64,000 nucleotides of DNA, from assembly GCA_964507045.1 (NCBI GenBank), contig CAZDOO010000024.1:1-64000 (forward strand). The letters run 5' to 3'. Under the pieces are notes generated by a model. It saw nothing but the letters and a program-made list of their open reading frames with translations. It was not told the origin of the DNA and made no database searches. The stretch is from UBA8199 sp964507045 (GTDB lineage Bacteria > Verrucomicrobiota > Verrucomicrobiia > Limisphaerales > UBA8199). The position numbers and the translations under genes were made by a program. This document shows positions 16,732-23,834 of this stretch, piece after piece (within the stretch, counting starts at the first letter, position 1; every line of letters starts with the position of its first letter).

Positions 16732-17325
16732 TCACTTTCTCGGACTGTCGTCTTCGGGAACCCGCACGCGAGGCTCGCGCGCGATCGTGTCCTTGCCCCC
16801 TGCCACCGTCACAAACGGCCCGCCTTCCAACGGCGCGGCGCTGGTAAAGGCGACCTCCGGGACATCCGACGGCTTGCCGGCCAGCGGGAAGTCCTTGCGC
16901 AACGGGAAATAGGGATAGCCTTCCCACATCAGGATCCGGCGCAGGTCGGGATGCCCGCGAAAGCGAAGGCCCATCATGTCGTAAGCCTCCCGCTCATGCC
17001 AGTCCGCCGTCCGCCAGACGCTGGTGACGGTGGGTAGTTCGCCCTTCTCCTCGCTCAGGTCGGTCTTGAGCCGCAGCCAGCACCGGTGGCCATAGCCATA
17101 GAGGTGATAAACGACCGTGAACCGGGGATCCCCGCCGTAGTTATCCACGGCGGTGATGTCCACCAGGTAATCAAATCCCAACTCGGACTTGGCCGCGGCG
17201 CAGACCTCCGGCATCCGCTCGGCGTCCGCCACCTTCAGGGTGACCTCGCCCCGGAACTCCACCGGCTCGGAGATCAAGCCGGGGAACTTCGCTCGGAGCT
17301 GCTGCGCTAGTTCGAGGGCGGTCAT
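16732..17325 (-). CDS. nuoC: NADH-quinone oxidoreductase subunit C
   Basis: 197 aa 30-kDa-type peripheral subunit. The family signature is clear: VWRTADWHEREAYDMMGLRFRGHPDLRRILMWEGYPYFPLRKDFPL. The ATG at 17325 (MTALELAQQL) is chosen because the upstream part of the frame is not conserved. The REP-like palindrome at 17384-17453 separates it from nuoB by about 180 bp. Confidence 0.95.
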   Translation of the reverse strand: MTALELAQQLRAKFPGLISEPVEFRGEVTLKVADAERMPEVCAAAKSELGFDYLVDITAVDNYGGDPRFTVVYHLYGYGHRCWLRLKTDLSEEKGELPTVTSVWRTADWHEREAYDMMGLRFRGHPDLRRILMWEGYPYFPLRKDFPLAGKPSDVPEVAFTSAAPLEGGPFVTVAGGKDTIAREPRVRVPEDDSPRK

Positions 17326-17383
17326 TTCTGCGAGGTAAAACCACAGATGGACATAGCTGGACCCAGATGCTGCGGACAAGATT

Positions 17384-17453
17384 GGAGCGCGGACATTCCT
17401 GTCCGCCCCGACCGCGGACGCACGGCAAAGGCGGACAGGAATGTCCGCGCTCC
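17384..17453. repeat. REP-like inverted repeat, 23-bp perfect arms (GGAGCGCGGACATTC family)
   Basis: 17384-17406 and 17431-17453 are perfect reverse complements separated by 24 bp. It lies in the nuoB-nuoC spacer, inside the operon. A relative with changed but still paired bases lies at 42481-42563. In mRNA it would form a strong hairpin that could slow decay or partly stop transcription between nuoB and the rest of the operon. Confidence 0.9.
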
Positions 17454-17505
17454 GGCAAAGGCAGGGCTCCTATTTGTGTTCATCTGTGTCTATCTGTGGT
17501 TGAAA

Positions 17506-18048
17506 TCAAGCCACCTTCTTTAAGGTGGCCAGCGCTGGTTCTTTGGCCACCTTGTCCTGCAATTTGATCAGGGCGTCGAGCAGCGCCTCCGGGCGCGGCG
17601 GACAGCCGGCAATATAGATGTTGACTGGCAGCAGCCGGTCAATTCCCTGCAACACCGCATAGCTGCGATACATGCCGCCCGTCGAGGCGCAGGCGCCCAT
17701 GGCGATGACCCATTTGGGTTCGGGCATCTGGTCGTAGATGCGTTTTACCGCCAGCGCCATCTTGTAAGTGACCGTGCCCGAAACAATCATCACGTCCGAT
17801 TGCCGGGGGGAAAAGCGCATGACCTCCGCCCCGAAGCGCGAGATGTCGTATCGGCTGGCCCCGGTGCCCATGAGCTCGATCGCACAGCAGGCCAGCCCCA
17901 TCGGCATCGGCCAAAGCGAATTCTTGCGGCCCCAGTTCACGCCCGCATCCAGCCCCTTGCGGAACCAGTCGAGCGCGGCCTCGCGACGGGTGACGATCAC
18001 ATCGCCCTCCACCTTCGAGTTATAGCCAAGTTCTGTGCTTGTTTGCAT
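17506..18048 (-). CDS. nuoB: NADH-quinone oxidoreductase subunit B
   Basis: 180 aa subunit carrying cluster N2, the last electron carrier before quinone. The four ligands are present: C54-C55 (GLACCAIE), C120 (MGACAS) and C149 (AGCPPRPE). It is the first gene of the visible operon. The usual upstream nuoA is absent: 18049-18574 has no frame with the hydrophobic three-helix NuoA pattern. Confidence 0.96.
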   Translation of the reverse strand: MQTSTELGYNSKVEGDVIVTRREAALDWFRKGLDAGVNWGRKNSLWPMPMGLACCAIELMGTGASRYDISRFGAEVMRFSPRQSDVMIVSGTVTYKMALAVKRIYDQMPEPKWVIAMGACASTGGMYRSYAVLQGIDRLLPVNIYIAGCPPRPEALLDALIKLQDKVAKEPALATLKKVA

Positions 18049-18574
18049 CGGATCAAGCGGAGCCCGGGACCGCTCCGCCCTTATCAGCCTAGCAGCGGTT
18101 GTTACGCCGGCAAGTTGAATCTGTGACTTTTCGCATTATGGGCCAAGCGTGGCGCGGCACTACCACCGCCTTGACCCCGAGATTTCCTGCGATGCGCGGG
18201 CGCGGGCGCCGCAACCCAAACCTCTGCTCCACAGGACGAGCTATAACCCGCAACCCGGGACGGCGAATCCGCGCAAACGGAATCAAGGCTAAGATGCTGC
18301 AAATGTGCTTGTTACAGGATTTGCCGCATCTGCCGTATGGCCCACTCCTCGCGACCGCATCCGTCACCTCTCCGTGACGGTGTGACAACGGAGAGGGGCT
18401 GGCGCAGGGAGCCAGGGCGTGTGCATGAAGCCTGGGAAGGGGCACCCCCGGCAGGGGGAGCCCATTTGAATTCCAACTCGACGAGCTGCGTCTGATTAAC
18501 AGAATGGTTTGGCTGCTGTTGCCCAAGCCGTCTCCGGCCTGGTCGCCGGTTGGGAAATCAGAGCATTTAAGTTT
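18049..18574. other. Divergent intergenic region with alternative hairpins and a dispersed repeat
   Basis: This 526-bp stretch lies between nuoB (leftward) and the Cys-rich gene (rightward), so it should hold both promoters; no clear -35/-10 pair stands out. At 18361-18396 two mutually exclusive hairpins overlap: CCGTCAC/GTGACGG (18361-18367 with 18374-18380) and CCTCTCCGT/ACGGAGAGG (18367-18375 with 18388-18396). Positions 18417-18437 match 42463-42483 at 20 of 21 bases (core TGCATGAAGCCTGGGA), so this is a dispersed repeat. No nuoA or other gene is seen. Confidence 0.55.
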
Positions 18575-18829
18575 ATGAGATTGATCAAGACACTTGTCGT
18601 ACTGGGGTGCGTTTGTTCGTTGCTGGCGGGGTCTGCCATCGCCGCCGACAAAGCTCCGAAGAGACAGACCTGCTGCGAAAAGGCCGCCGCCGAAGGCAAG
18701 GATTGCCGGAACAAGTGCTGCATCGCCGCCCACAAAGAGGGCAAGTCTTGCGAGAAGTGCAATCCCAACAAAGAAGACCTCAAGTTCCTCAAGAACGCCA
18801 AGAAGGCTGACAAAGACGCCGCCAAGTAA
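18575..18829 (+). CDS. Small exported cysteine-rich protein
   Basis: 84 aa. Residues 1-24 form a typical signal peptide (MRLIKTLVVLG...AGSAIAA) with an AIA cleavage site. The mature part is Lys-rich and has cysteines in a CC-x8-C-x3-CC pattern followed by C-x2-C (SCEKCNP). The spacing suggests metal binding or disulfides in the periplasm. I do not recognise a named family. The ATG at 18575 is chosen because it opens the signal peptide; the same frame extends back to 18509 without sense. It stands alone, divergent from nuo and upstream of rpsA. Confidence 0.65.
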   Translation: MRLIKTLVVLGCVCSLLAGSAIAADKAPKRQTCCEKAAAEGKDCRNKCCIAAHKEGKSCEKCNPNKEDLKFLKNAKKADKDAAK

Positions 18830-19316
18830 CCGTCCGGCACCCAAGACCGATCAAAGCCCGCAACGCGCGTCTCCTCCTGTCGGCACCGCGATGGGAGGGC
18901 TCACGCGCCTGGTGGATCAGGCGAGACTCTCCGCGCACAGGCCAAGCGTTGGCTCGCGGCTGCCTGTCAGCTCTGGCTATGGACATAAGCGACCTTCTGC
19001 CGGAGTGCGTCAACTTGTCTCCCTTTCACGTATCCCAATCCCGGGGCATAAGGGTTGGGAAAGGGGTATGTTCAATTCCCGATTGTTTCTGATGTTTTGC
19101 GCTTGCATCCAGGCTTGATCCGGCTATGTTAAGCCCGCCTGAACGCCGTGTGTGCGGACGTTCATTAAGGCTGAGAAAGTGAAGTTAACGAAGAAACCTA
19201 ACCCTCAACCTCTGTTGCCACCGCAACGCTTGGGCCGTTAGGCAATGGAGTCTCGGAAGGCCCCGCGCTGACCAAGTCTCCCCCAGAATCGTCGGAATCG
19301 AAGCAGTTATCATATT
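18830..19316. other. Leader region upstream of rpsA
   Basis: No gene is supported here. A candidate promoter is TTGCAT (19103-19108), 16 bp, TATGTT (19125-19130), about 187 bp before the rpsA start, giving a long leader. A hairpin is possible near 19032-19062, where CCAATCCC faces GGGTTGG. Long leaders with structure are common for rpsA, which autoregulates in E. coli, but conservation was not tested. Confidence 0.4.
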
Positions 19317-20993
19317 ATGCTGACCATGGAAGAAGCCATGCGGCAAACGGGCAAACTGCCCTTTGCGGCTGGCAGCATCGTCAAAGGCACCGTCATCGAA
19401 GTCGGGTCCAAAGAAGTCCTCGTGGACATCGGCTACAAGAGCGAGGGTGTCATCCCAGGCAATGAGTTCGAGGACATCAAGACCGTCAAGGTGGGCGACC
19501 AATTCGACGTCTTAATCGAGAAACTCGAAGACAAGGAGGGCATGGTTGTGCTCTCCAAGGAAAAGGCGGAGTTCAAACAGAACTGGGAGCGCATCCTTAC
19601 CATTTGCAACGAAGGCGGCACCATCGCCGGCAAGGTCAAGGCCATCGTCAAAGGCGGCCTGATCGTCAACATCGGGGTCGAAGCGTTTCTTCCCTCCTCG
19701 CAAATTGACATCCTCACCCCGAAGAACCTCACCCAATACGTTGGCAACACGTACCATTTCAAGGTCGTCAAGATCAACCAGGAGCGCCAGAACATCGTCT
19801 TGTCCCGCCGCGAACTGATCGAGCAGGAACGGACCGAGCGCCGCCAGAAGCTGCTCTCCGAGATGACGCCGGGCGACATCCGCAAGGGCACCGTCAAGAA
19901 TATCACCGACTTCGGCGCCTTCATTGACCTCAATGGCATTGACGGCCTGCTCCACATTACCGACATGAGCTGGGGCCGCATCGGCCACCCGTCCGAGATT
20001 CTCAAGGTCGGCCAGGACATTGACGTCGTCGTGCTCGACATCAATCGGGAGAAGGAGCGCATCAGCCTCGGCCTCAAGCAGAAGCTGGCCAACCCGTGGG
20101 ACACTATCGAGCAGAAGTATCCCGTGGGCGCCAAAGTCAAGGGCCGGGTCGTCAACCTCGTGCCTTACGGCGCCTTTGTGGAACTCGAACCTGGCGTCGA
20201 AGGGCTGGTGCACGTCACCGAGCTGTCGTGGACCAAGCGCATCGCCAAGCCCTCCGACATGCTCAAGCCGGACCAGGAGATCGAGGCCGTGGTGCTCGGC
20301 ATCAACCGCGAGGAGCAGAAGATCTCGCTCGGCCTGCGCCAACTCGAAGCCAACCCGTGGGACCAGGCCCAGGAGAAATACCCCGCCGGCACCCGCGTCA
20401 AAGGCAAGATTCGCAACCTTACCAGCTATGGCGCCTTCATCGAGCTGGAAGAGGGCTTGGACGGCATGATCCATGTCTCCGACATGTCCTGGACCCGCAA
20501 AATCAACCATCCTTCGGAAGTGCTCAAGAAGGGAGACGAGGTGGAAGCCATCGTGCTGGAAGTGGACAAGGCCAACCAGCGCATCGCGGTGGGCATGAAA
20601 CAGCTCGAGACCGATCCGTGGGAAGGCATTGACCAGCTCTACAAGGTCGGCGACCTCGTCACCGGCAGTGTCACCAAGCTGGCCAGCTTTGGGGCCTTCA
20701 TTGGCCTGCAGCACGAGATTGACGGGCTGGTGCACATCTCCCAGATCAGCGAGGAGCGCATTGACAAGATCAAGAACGTCCTCAAGGTCGGCCAGGAAGT
20801 CACCGCGCGCGTCATCAAGATTGACAAGAGCGACCGGCGCATTGGCCTGTCCATCAAGGCGGCCAACTACTCGAACGAGCAACTCAAGGCTGAGCAGGCC
20901 GCCCTCGACGCCTTGAAACCGGGCGAGGACCTCGTCGCCCTCCAGCACGCCTTCGACGCCGCCGACGAAGCGAAGCAGGAAGAACCGAAGTAA
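19317..20993 (+). CDS. rpsA: 30S ribosomal protein S1
   Basis: 558 aa with six S1 (OB-fold) repeats beginning near residues 20, 105, 190, 275, 362 and 449. Repeats 3-6 show the classical signature (GTVKNITDFGAFIDL...GLLHITDMSW, GRVVNLVPYGAFVEL...GLVHVTELSW, and so on). S1 binds mRNA on the small subunit to help initiation. The length and repeat number match bacterial S1. The start ATGCTGACC has no obvious Shine-Dalgarno, which is usual for rpsA; an in-frame ATG lies three codons later. A hairpin terminator follows. Confidence 0.96.
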   Translation: MLTMEEAMRQTGKLPFAAGSIVKGTVIEVGSKEVLVDIGYKSEGVIPGNEFEDIKTVKVGDQFDVLIEKLEDKEGMVVLSKEKAEFKQNWERILTICNEGGTIAGKVKAIVKGGLIVNIGVEAFLPSSQIDILTPKNLTQYVGNTYHFKVVKINQERQNIVLSRRELIEQERTERRQKLLSEMTPGDIRKGTVKNITDFGAFIDLNGIDGLLHITDMSWGRIGHPSEILKVGQDIDVVVLDINREKERISLGLKQKLANPWDTIEQKYPVGAKVKGRVVNLVPYGAFVELEPGVEGLVHVTELSWTKRIAKPSDMLKPDQEIEAVVLGINREEQKISLGLRQLEANPWDQAQEKYPAGTRVKGKIRNLTSYGAFIELEEGLDGMIHVSDMSWTRKINHPSEVLKKGDEVEAIVLEVDKANQRIAVGMKQLETDPWEGIDQLYKVGDLVTGSVTKLASFGAFIGLQHEIDGLVHISQISEERIDKIKNVLKVGQEVTARVIKIDKSDRRIGLSIKAANYSNEQLKAEQAALDALKPGEDLVALQHAFDAADEAKQEEPK

Positions 20994-21025
20994 CCGCCGC
21001 GGCTCGGCCGTTCGGACGGATTCAG

Positions 21026-21060
21026 ACAGGCAGGCTGGCAACGGCCTGCCTGTTCTCTTG
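21026..21060 (+). terminator. Rho-independent-like terminator after rpsA
   Basis: ACAGGCAGGC (21026-21035) pairs with GCCTGCCTGT (21044-21053): a 10-bp stem with an 8-base loop, followed by TCTCTTG, a weak T tract. It lies 33 bp after the rpsA stop and before the convergent gene ending at 21090. Confidence 0.6.
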
Positions 21061-21089
21061 TACCGGTTCGCCCCTCACGCGCGGCTGGA

Positions 21090-23180
21090 CTATCGGCCAG
21101 CGCTTACCCACGCTGCGTAAACCTTCCGCTGCTCCCGGTTGGCTGACCTCTCATACCCATTCAGCACCGTCTCCAGGCCGTCGCAGAGCCTGGTAGCGGT
21201 TTGCACATACAGGCGGTTGGCCGCCGTCTCACTGGCACTCGGCAAGGGCTTGATTTGCCCCTTCTCGATCAGATGCCGCCGCCGGCCCGTCGCCGCCACA
21301 CATTCCGCCGCCAGCCGCGCGTGGGCCGCCGCATAGCTCCTCTCCAGGCCCGCCGCCGCCAGGCGCCGCTCAAAGGCCCGGAGCTTGGCGGCACGCTTCT
21401 CCAGCACCGCGAGATCCGTTGCTGGGGATTGACTCTCACCCTGGGAGGGCGAGCGTCCTCGCGAGCCCTGAATTCCCGGCATGTCCGAAGATGTTTGGGC
21501 TCGCGCGGACGCTCGCCCTCCCAGCTTCCCATCACCCAGGACGATTTGCACCTTGGCCAGCTCCGGCGTCCTGGCATAGGGCAATGTGACCGTTGCCCCG
21601 TCAAACTGCTTCCACTTGCGGCCGTTGACCCTGACTGCCGTGATCGGCCCCGCGCCGACGGTGGACAGCAGTATCCGCTTGTTGCCGAACCGCACCGGAT
21701 CGAGTTGCTCCAACTCGGTGATGCCGGGCGGCACATGCGGCACCAGCGTGACGCCGTCGGCCCGGTAGAGATACTCGAACAACCCGCGCATGAGGGCTGC
21801 CGCCGGGCCAAAGCTGTCGTAGCAGAGGTTGATTGGCTCGTTGGGCTGATAGACATCGCTCCCGCACTTGGTCAGCGGGTTGTCCATCCGGAACCGCTCG
21901 GCGAAGGTCAGCAACTGGCGCATGGACTTGCGCGCATCCTCAAACTTCCCCAGCCGGCAGTAGCCCAGCACCATCCGCGCCTCGCACGTGGACCAATGCC
22001 CCCCGTTGACCCAGGTGCCGTAGCCCCAAAGCCCCTCTGGCTTCTCATACATGTCATCGTAGGACGGGTAGTTGGGCAGGATGAAATCATGCGGTCGCAG
22101 GCCCGGCAGGGATGCAATCTTCCGGTATATCCGTTCCGCCTGTGCGTCGTCCGCCACCCGGAAGGCGATCGCATCATGGTTGGGCGAAGCCTCGAAGTAA
22201 CCGTGCCGCTCCGCGCCCAAGACGCCGTGCTTCACGCCATCCGGGTCCAACGACATGATGAAGTAGCCCTCCTCCGTGGTCAGCCGTGGCAAACCGCGCC
22301 GCGCCAGTTCGCGCCGTTGGTTGTATAGCGCCGCCTGCTCGGTCCGTCCCGCCAGCTTCTCCAGCTCGATCAGCCGGTCCAACGCCGCGATGCAGGTGAC
22401 CGACAGCCCCGCGAGGTAAGCTTTGTCGTAGCTTCCATCCGGCCGCTTCCATCCCGCAAAGCTTGGCGCCAGCAGGTTCCCCGCCGGACCGGCCAGGAAC
22501 AAATCGTTCGCCGGGTCCCGGCGCGTCTCAATGAAATTAGCGCTTCGCTCCAGCTTGGGCAGGTAATGCGCAATCGCCCTGGCATCCCGGCTGATCAACA
22601 ACAATTCCGCCTGCAAGACCACCCCCGCCGCGGTGAACTCCATGCCCCAATCGTGAATCGCCGTGCGCCCGTCGCCCTGCTTGTAAACAATCCACCCCGG
22701 CCGCGCCGCATCGCACAGGCAGCCGTCGGGCGCCACCCAGTCCAACGGCGGCTTGGCTCCCACGCGCTGGCCGTCGCCCATCTGGTCGAACCACAGGTCC
22801 TGCGCATTTTGGAGAAACGTGACGAAAGGCTCCTGCAGCAGCGGCAGGATGGCGTAGGTCGTGCCATAGGAGTTTTGGATCCACCACGCGTCCCACGTCG
22901 GCCCTTCCACCAGCCCGTTCCACTTCGGCTCGTAGAGCATGGCCAGGTTCTGCAGCTCCGGGTCCGGCGCAAACATCCGCCGCGCTGTCTCCAGCAACCG
23001 CAAATACTCCACGTCCCCGCCCCCGCGGTAATGTTTGCCATCGAACCGCGAGCCACCCGCCGCTGCAGCCCAAGCCGTGTCGCCCGCCACCGCCATCAGC
23101 CACAGCACCATGAAGCTATTGACCACAAAGCGGCCCGTGCTGCCTGAAAGAAGCCTGCCTTGATTGAGGTGCAGAATCAT
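21090..23180 (-). CDS. Exported (alpha/alpha)-barrel glycosidase-like protein with in-frame REP insertion
   Basis: 696 aa. The hydrophobic stretch at about residues 19-40 is a signal peptide. Residues about 90-510 resemble six-hairpin glycosidases (glucoamylase/rhamnosidase-type): WNGLVEGPTWDAWWIQNSYG, EFTAAGVVLQAELLL, LFLAGPAGNLLAPSF, YFEASPNHDAIAFRV, LWGYGTWVNGGHWSTCEARMVLGY. A family number and substrate cannot be assigned. Residues about 553-580 (GGRASARAQ...RGRSPSQ) are the translation of a REP-like palindrome (21443-21522) that keeps the frame. Behind it is a Lys/Arg/Glu-rich helical tail of about 110 residues. The ATG at 23180 is the most upstream one before the signal peptide. Confidence 0.7.
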   Translation of the reverse strand: MILHLNQGRLLSGSTGRFVVNSFMVLWLMAVAGDTAWAAAAGGSRFDGKHYRGGGDVEYLRLLETARRMFAPDPELQNLAMLYEPKWNGLVEGPTWDAWWIQNSYGTTYAILPLLQEPFVTFLQNAQDLWFDQMGDGQRVGAKPPLDWVAPDGCLCDAARPGWIVYKQGDGRTAIHDWGMEFTAAGVVLQAELLLISRDARAIAHYLPKLERSANFIETRRDPANDLFLAGPAGNLLAPSFAGWKRPDGSYDKAYLAGLSVTCIAALDRLIELEKLAGRTEQAALYNQRRELARRGLPRLTTEEGYFIMSLDPDGVKHGVLGAERHGYFEASPNHDAIAFRVADDAQAERIYRKIASLPGLRPHDFILPNYPSYDDMYEKPEGLWGYGTWVNGGHWSTCEARMVLGYCRLGKFEDARKSMRQLLTFAERFRMDNPLTKCGSDVYQPNEPINLCYDSFGPAAALMRGLFEYLYRADGVTLVPHVPPGITELEQLDPVRFGNKRILLSTVGAGPITAVRVNGRKWKQFDGATVTLPYARTPELAKVQIVLGDGKLGGRASARAQTSSDMPGIQGSRGRSPSQGESQSPATDLAVLEKRAAKLRAFERRLAAAGLERSYAAAHARLAAECVAATGRRRHLIEKGQIKPLPSASETAANRLYVQTATRLCDGLETVLNGYERSANREQRKVYAAWVSAGR
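21443..21522. repeat. REP-like palindrome inside a coding sequence
   Basis: 21443-21468 and 21497-21522 are reverse complements over 25 of 26 bases (GGGAGGGCGAGCG outer ends), with a 28-bp spacer. The element falls in the glycosidase-like gene at a domain junction and is read through in frame. A partial relative lies at 23581-23644. Confidence 0.85.
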
Positions 23181-23834
23181 GGCTCAGCCTGTTTGGGAAA
23201 TGATTGCGGGTCAAGGCAGCACTGGGCTTGATCAACTCATCGAGTTTATCGGGAGGGCCCGGACCTCGGCCTGCGTGAACGGGTTGGAGACGTTCAGGTA
23301 CGGCGTATAGCCCTCAACTCTCAACGCTCGCCAACCAGGATGAACCCTCAAAGTAGTCCGTCCGTAGCCCCTCCTAAGCCCCTCGTATACCCCTCGTATA
23401 CCCCTCGTATAGAAAATACGAGGGGTATACGAGGGGTATATGAGGGGTATACGAGGGGTTTATGATGGGTTATTGCGAGTTTACGCACCGGTTGGCGTTT
23501 GGCAGCAGGCGTTTGATCCGGTCATCGTTTGGCTAATCTCTGGCTTGATACCGAACCTGAAGATGTATGGCGTGGGCCATCGCGAGCCCAAATGCTCTGG
23601 TGGAAGGGGTCGAAGTTAGGGCTCGCGAGGACGCTCGCTCTCCCCAATCTGGTTTTTCAAATAGGCTCTTAAACGGATTTATCAGCGTCTGCGCCCCAGC
23701 GCAACCCTTTCGGTTGCGGAGGTAGATGCCTTTGGCAAGATCAACCCGGCAGGTTGACAAACGGCAGCCGGTGGTCGGCTGGGTGACTTACGCCGGGGAT
23801 TGTCCTCCGCCCGCCGCTGTCTTAAGCTCCCGGC
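23181..23834. other. Gene-free region with two palindromic repeats
   Basis: This 654-bp stretch between divergently oriented genes contains the 11-bp-unit hairpin at 23366-23471 and a degraded REP-like element at 23581-23644, whose right arm (GGCTCGCGAGGACGCTCGCTC) matches the element at 21497-21522 while the left outer arm is lost. No conserved open frame is seen. Promoters for both neighbours should be here, but I cannot point to them. Confidence 0.6.
23366..23471. repeat. 11-bp-unit hairpin repeat (ACGAGGGGTAT type)
   Basis: The left arm (23366-23410) consists of four 11-bp units of the type TACCCCTCGTA, the right arm (23416-23471) of five units of the type ACGAGGGGTAT, and the loop is AGAAA (23411-23415). 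Both the pairing and the 11-bp register are kept, with scattered changes in outer units. The unit resembles the ACGGTGAGGTA unit of the elements at 1, 43392 and 57343. Confidence 0.85.

Noticed and set aside
18089..18844. 251-codon minus-strand frame upstream of nuoB, considered as nuoA
   Set aside because: The hydrophobic start is the antisense of the Cys-rich gene, and there is no NuoA loop motif or three-helix spacing.
19512..21041. 509-codon minus-strand frame opposite rpsA
   Set aside because: It mirrors the repeat structure of S1 and has no independent start or family signature.
23366..23471. Short regular repeats considered as a CRISPR array
   Set aside because: Units are 11 bp without spacers and form one palindrome; there are no cas genes.
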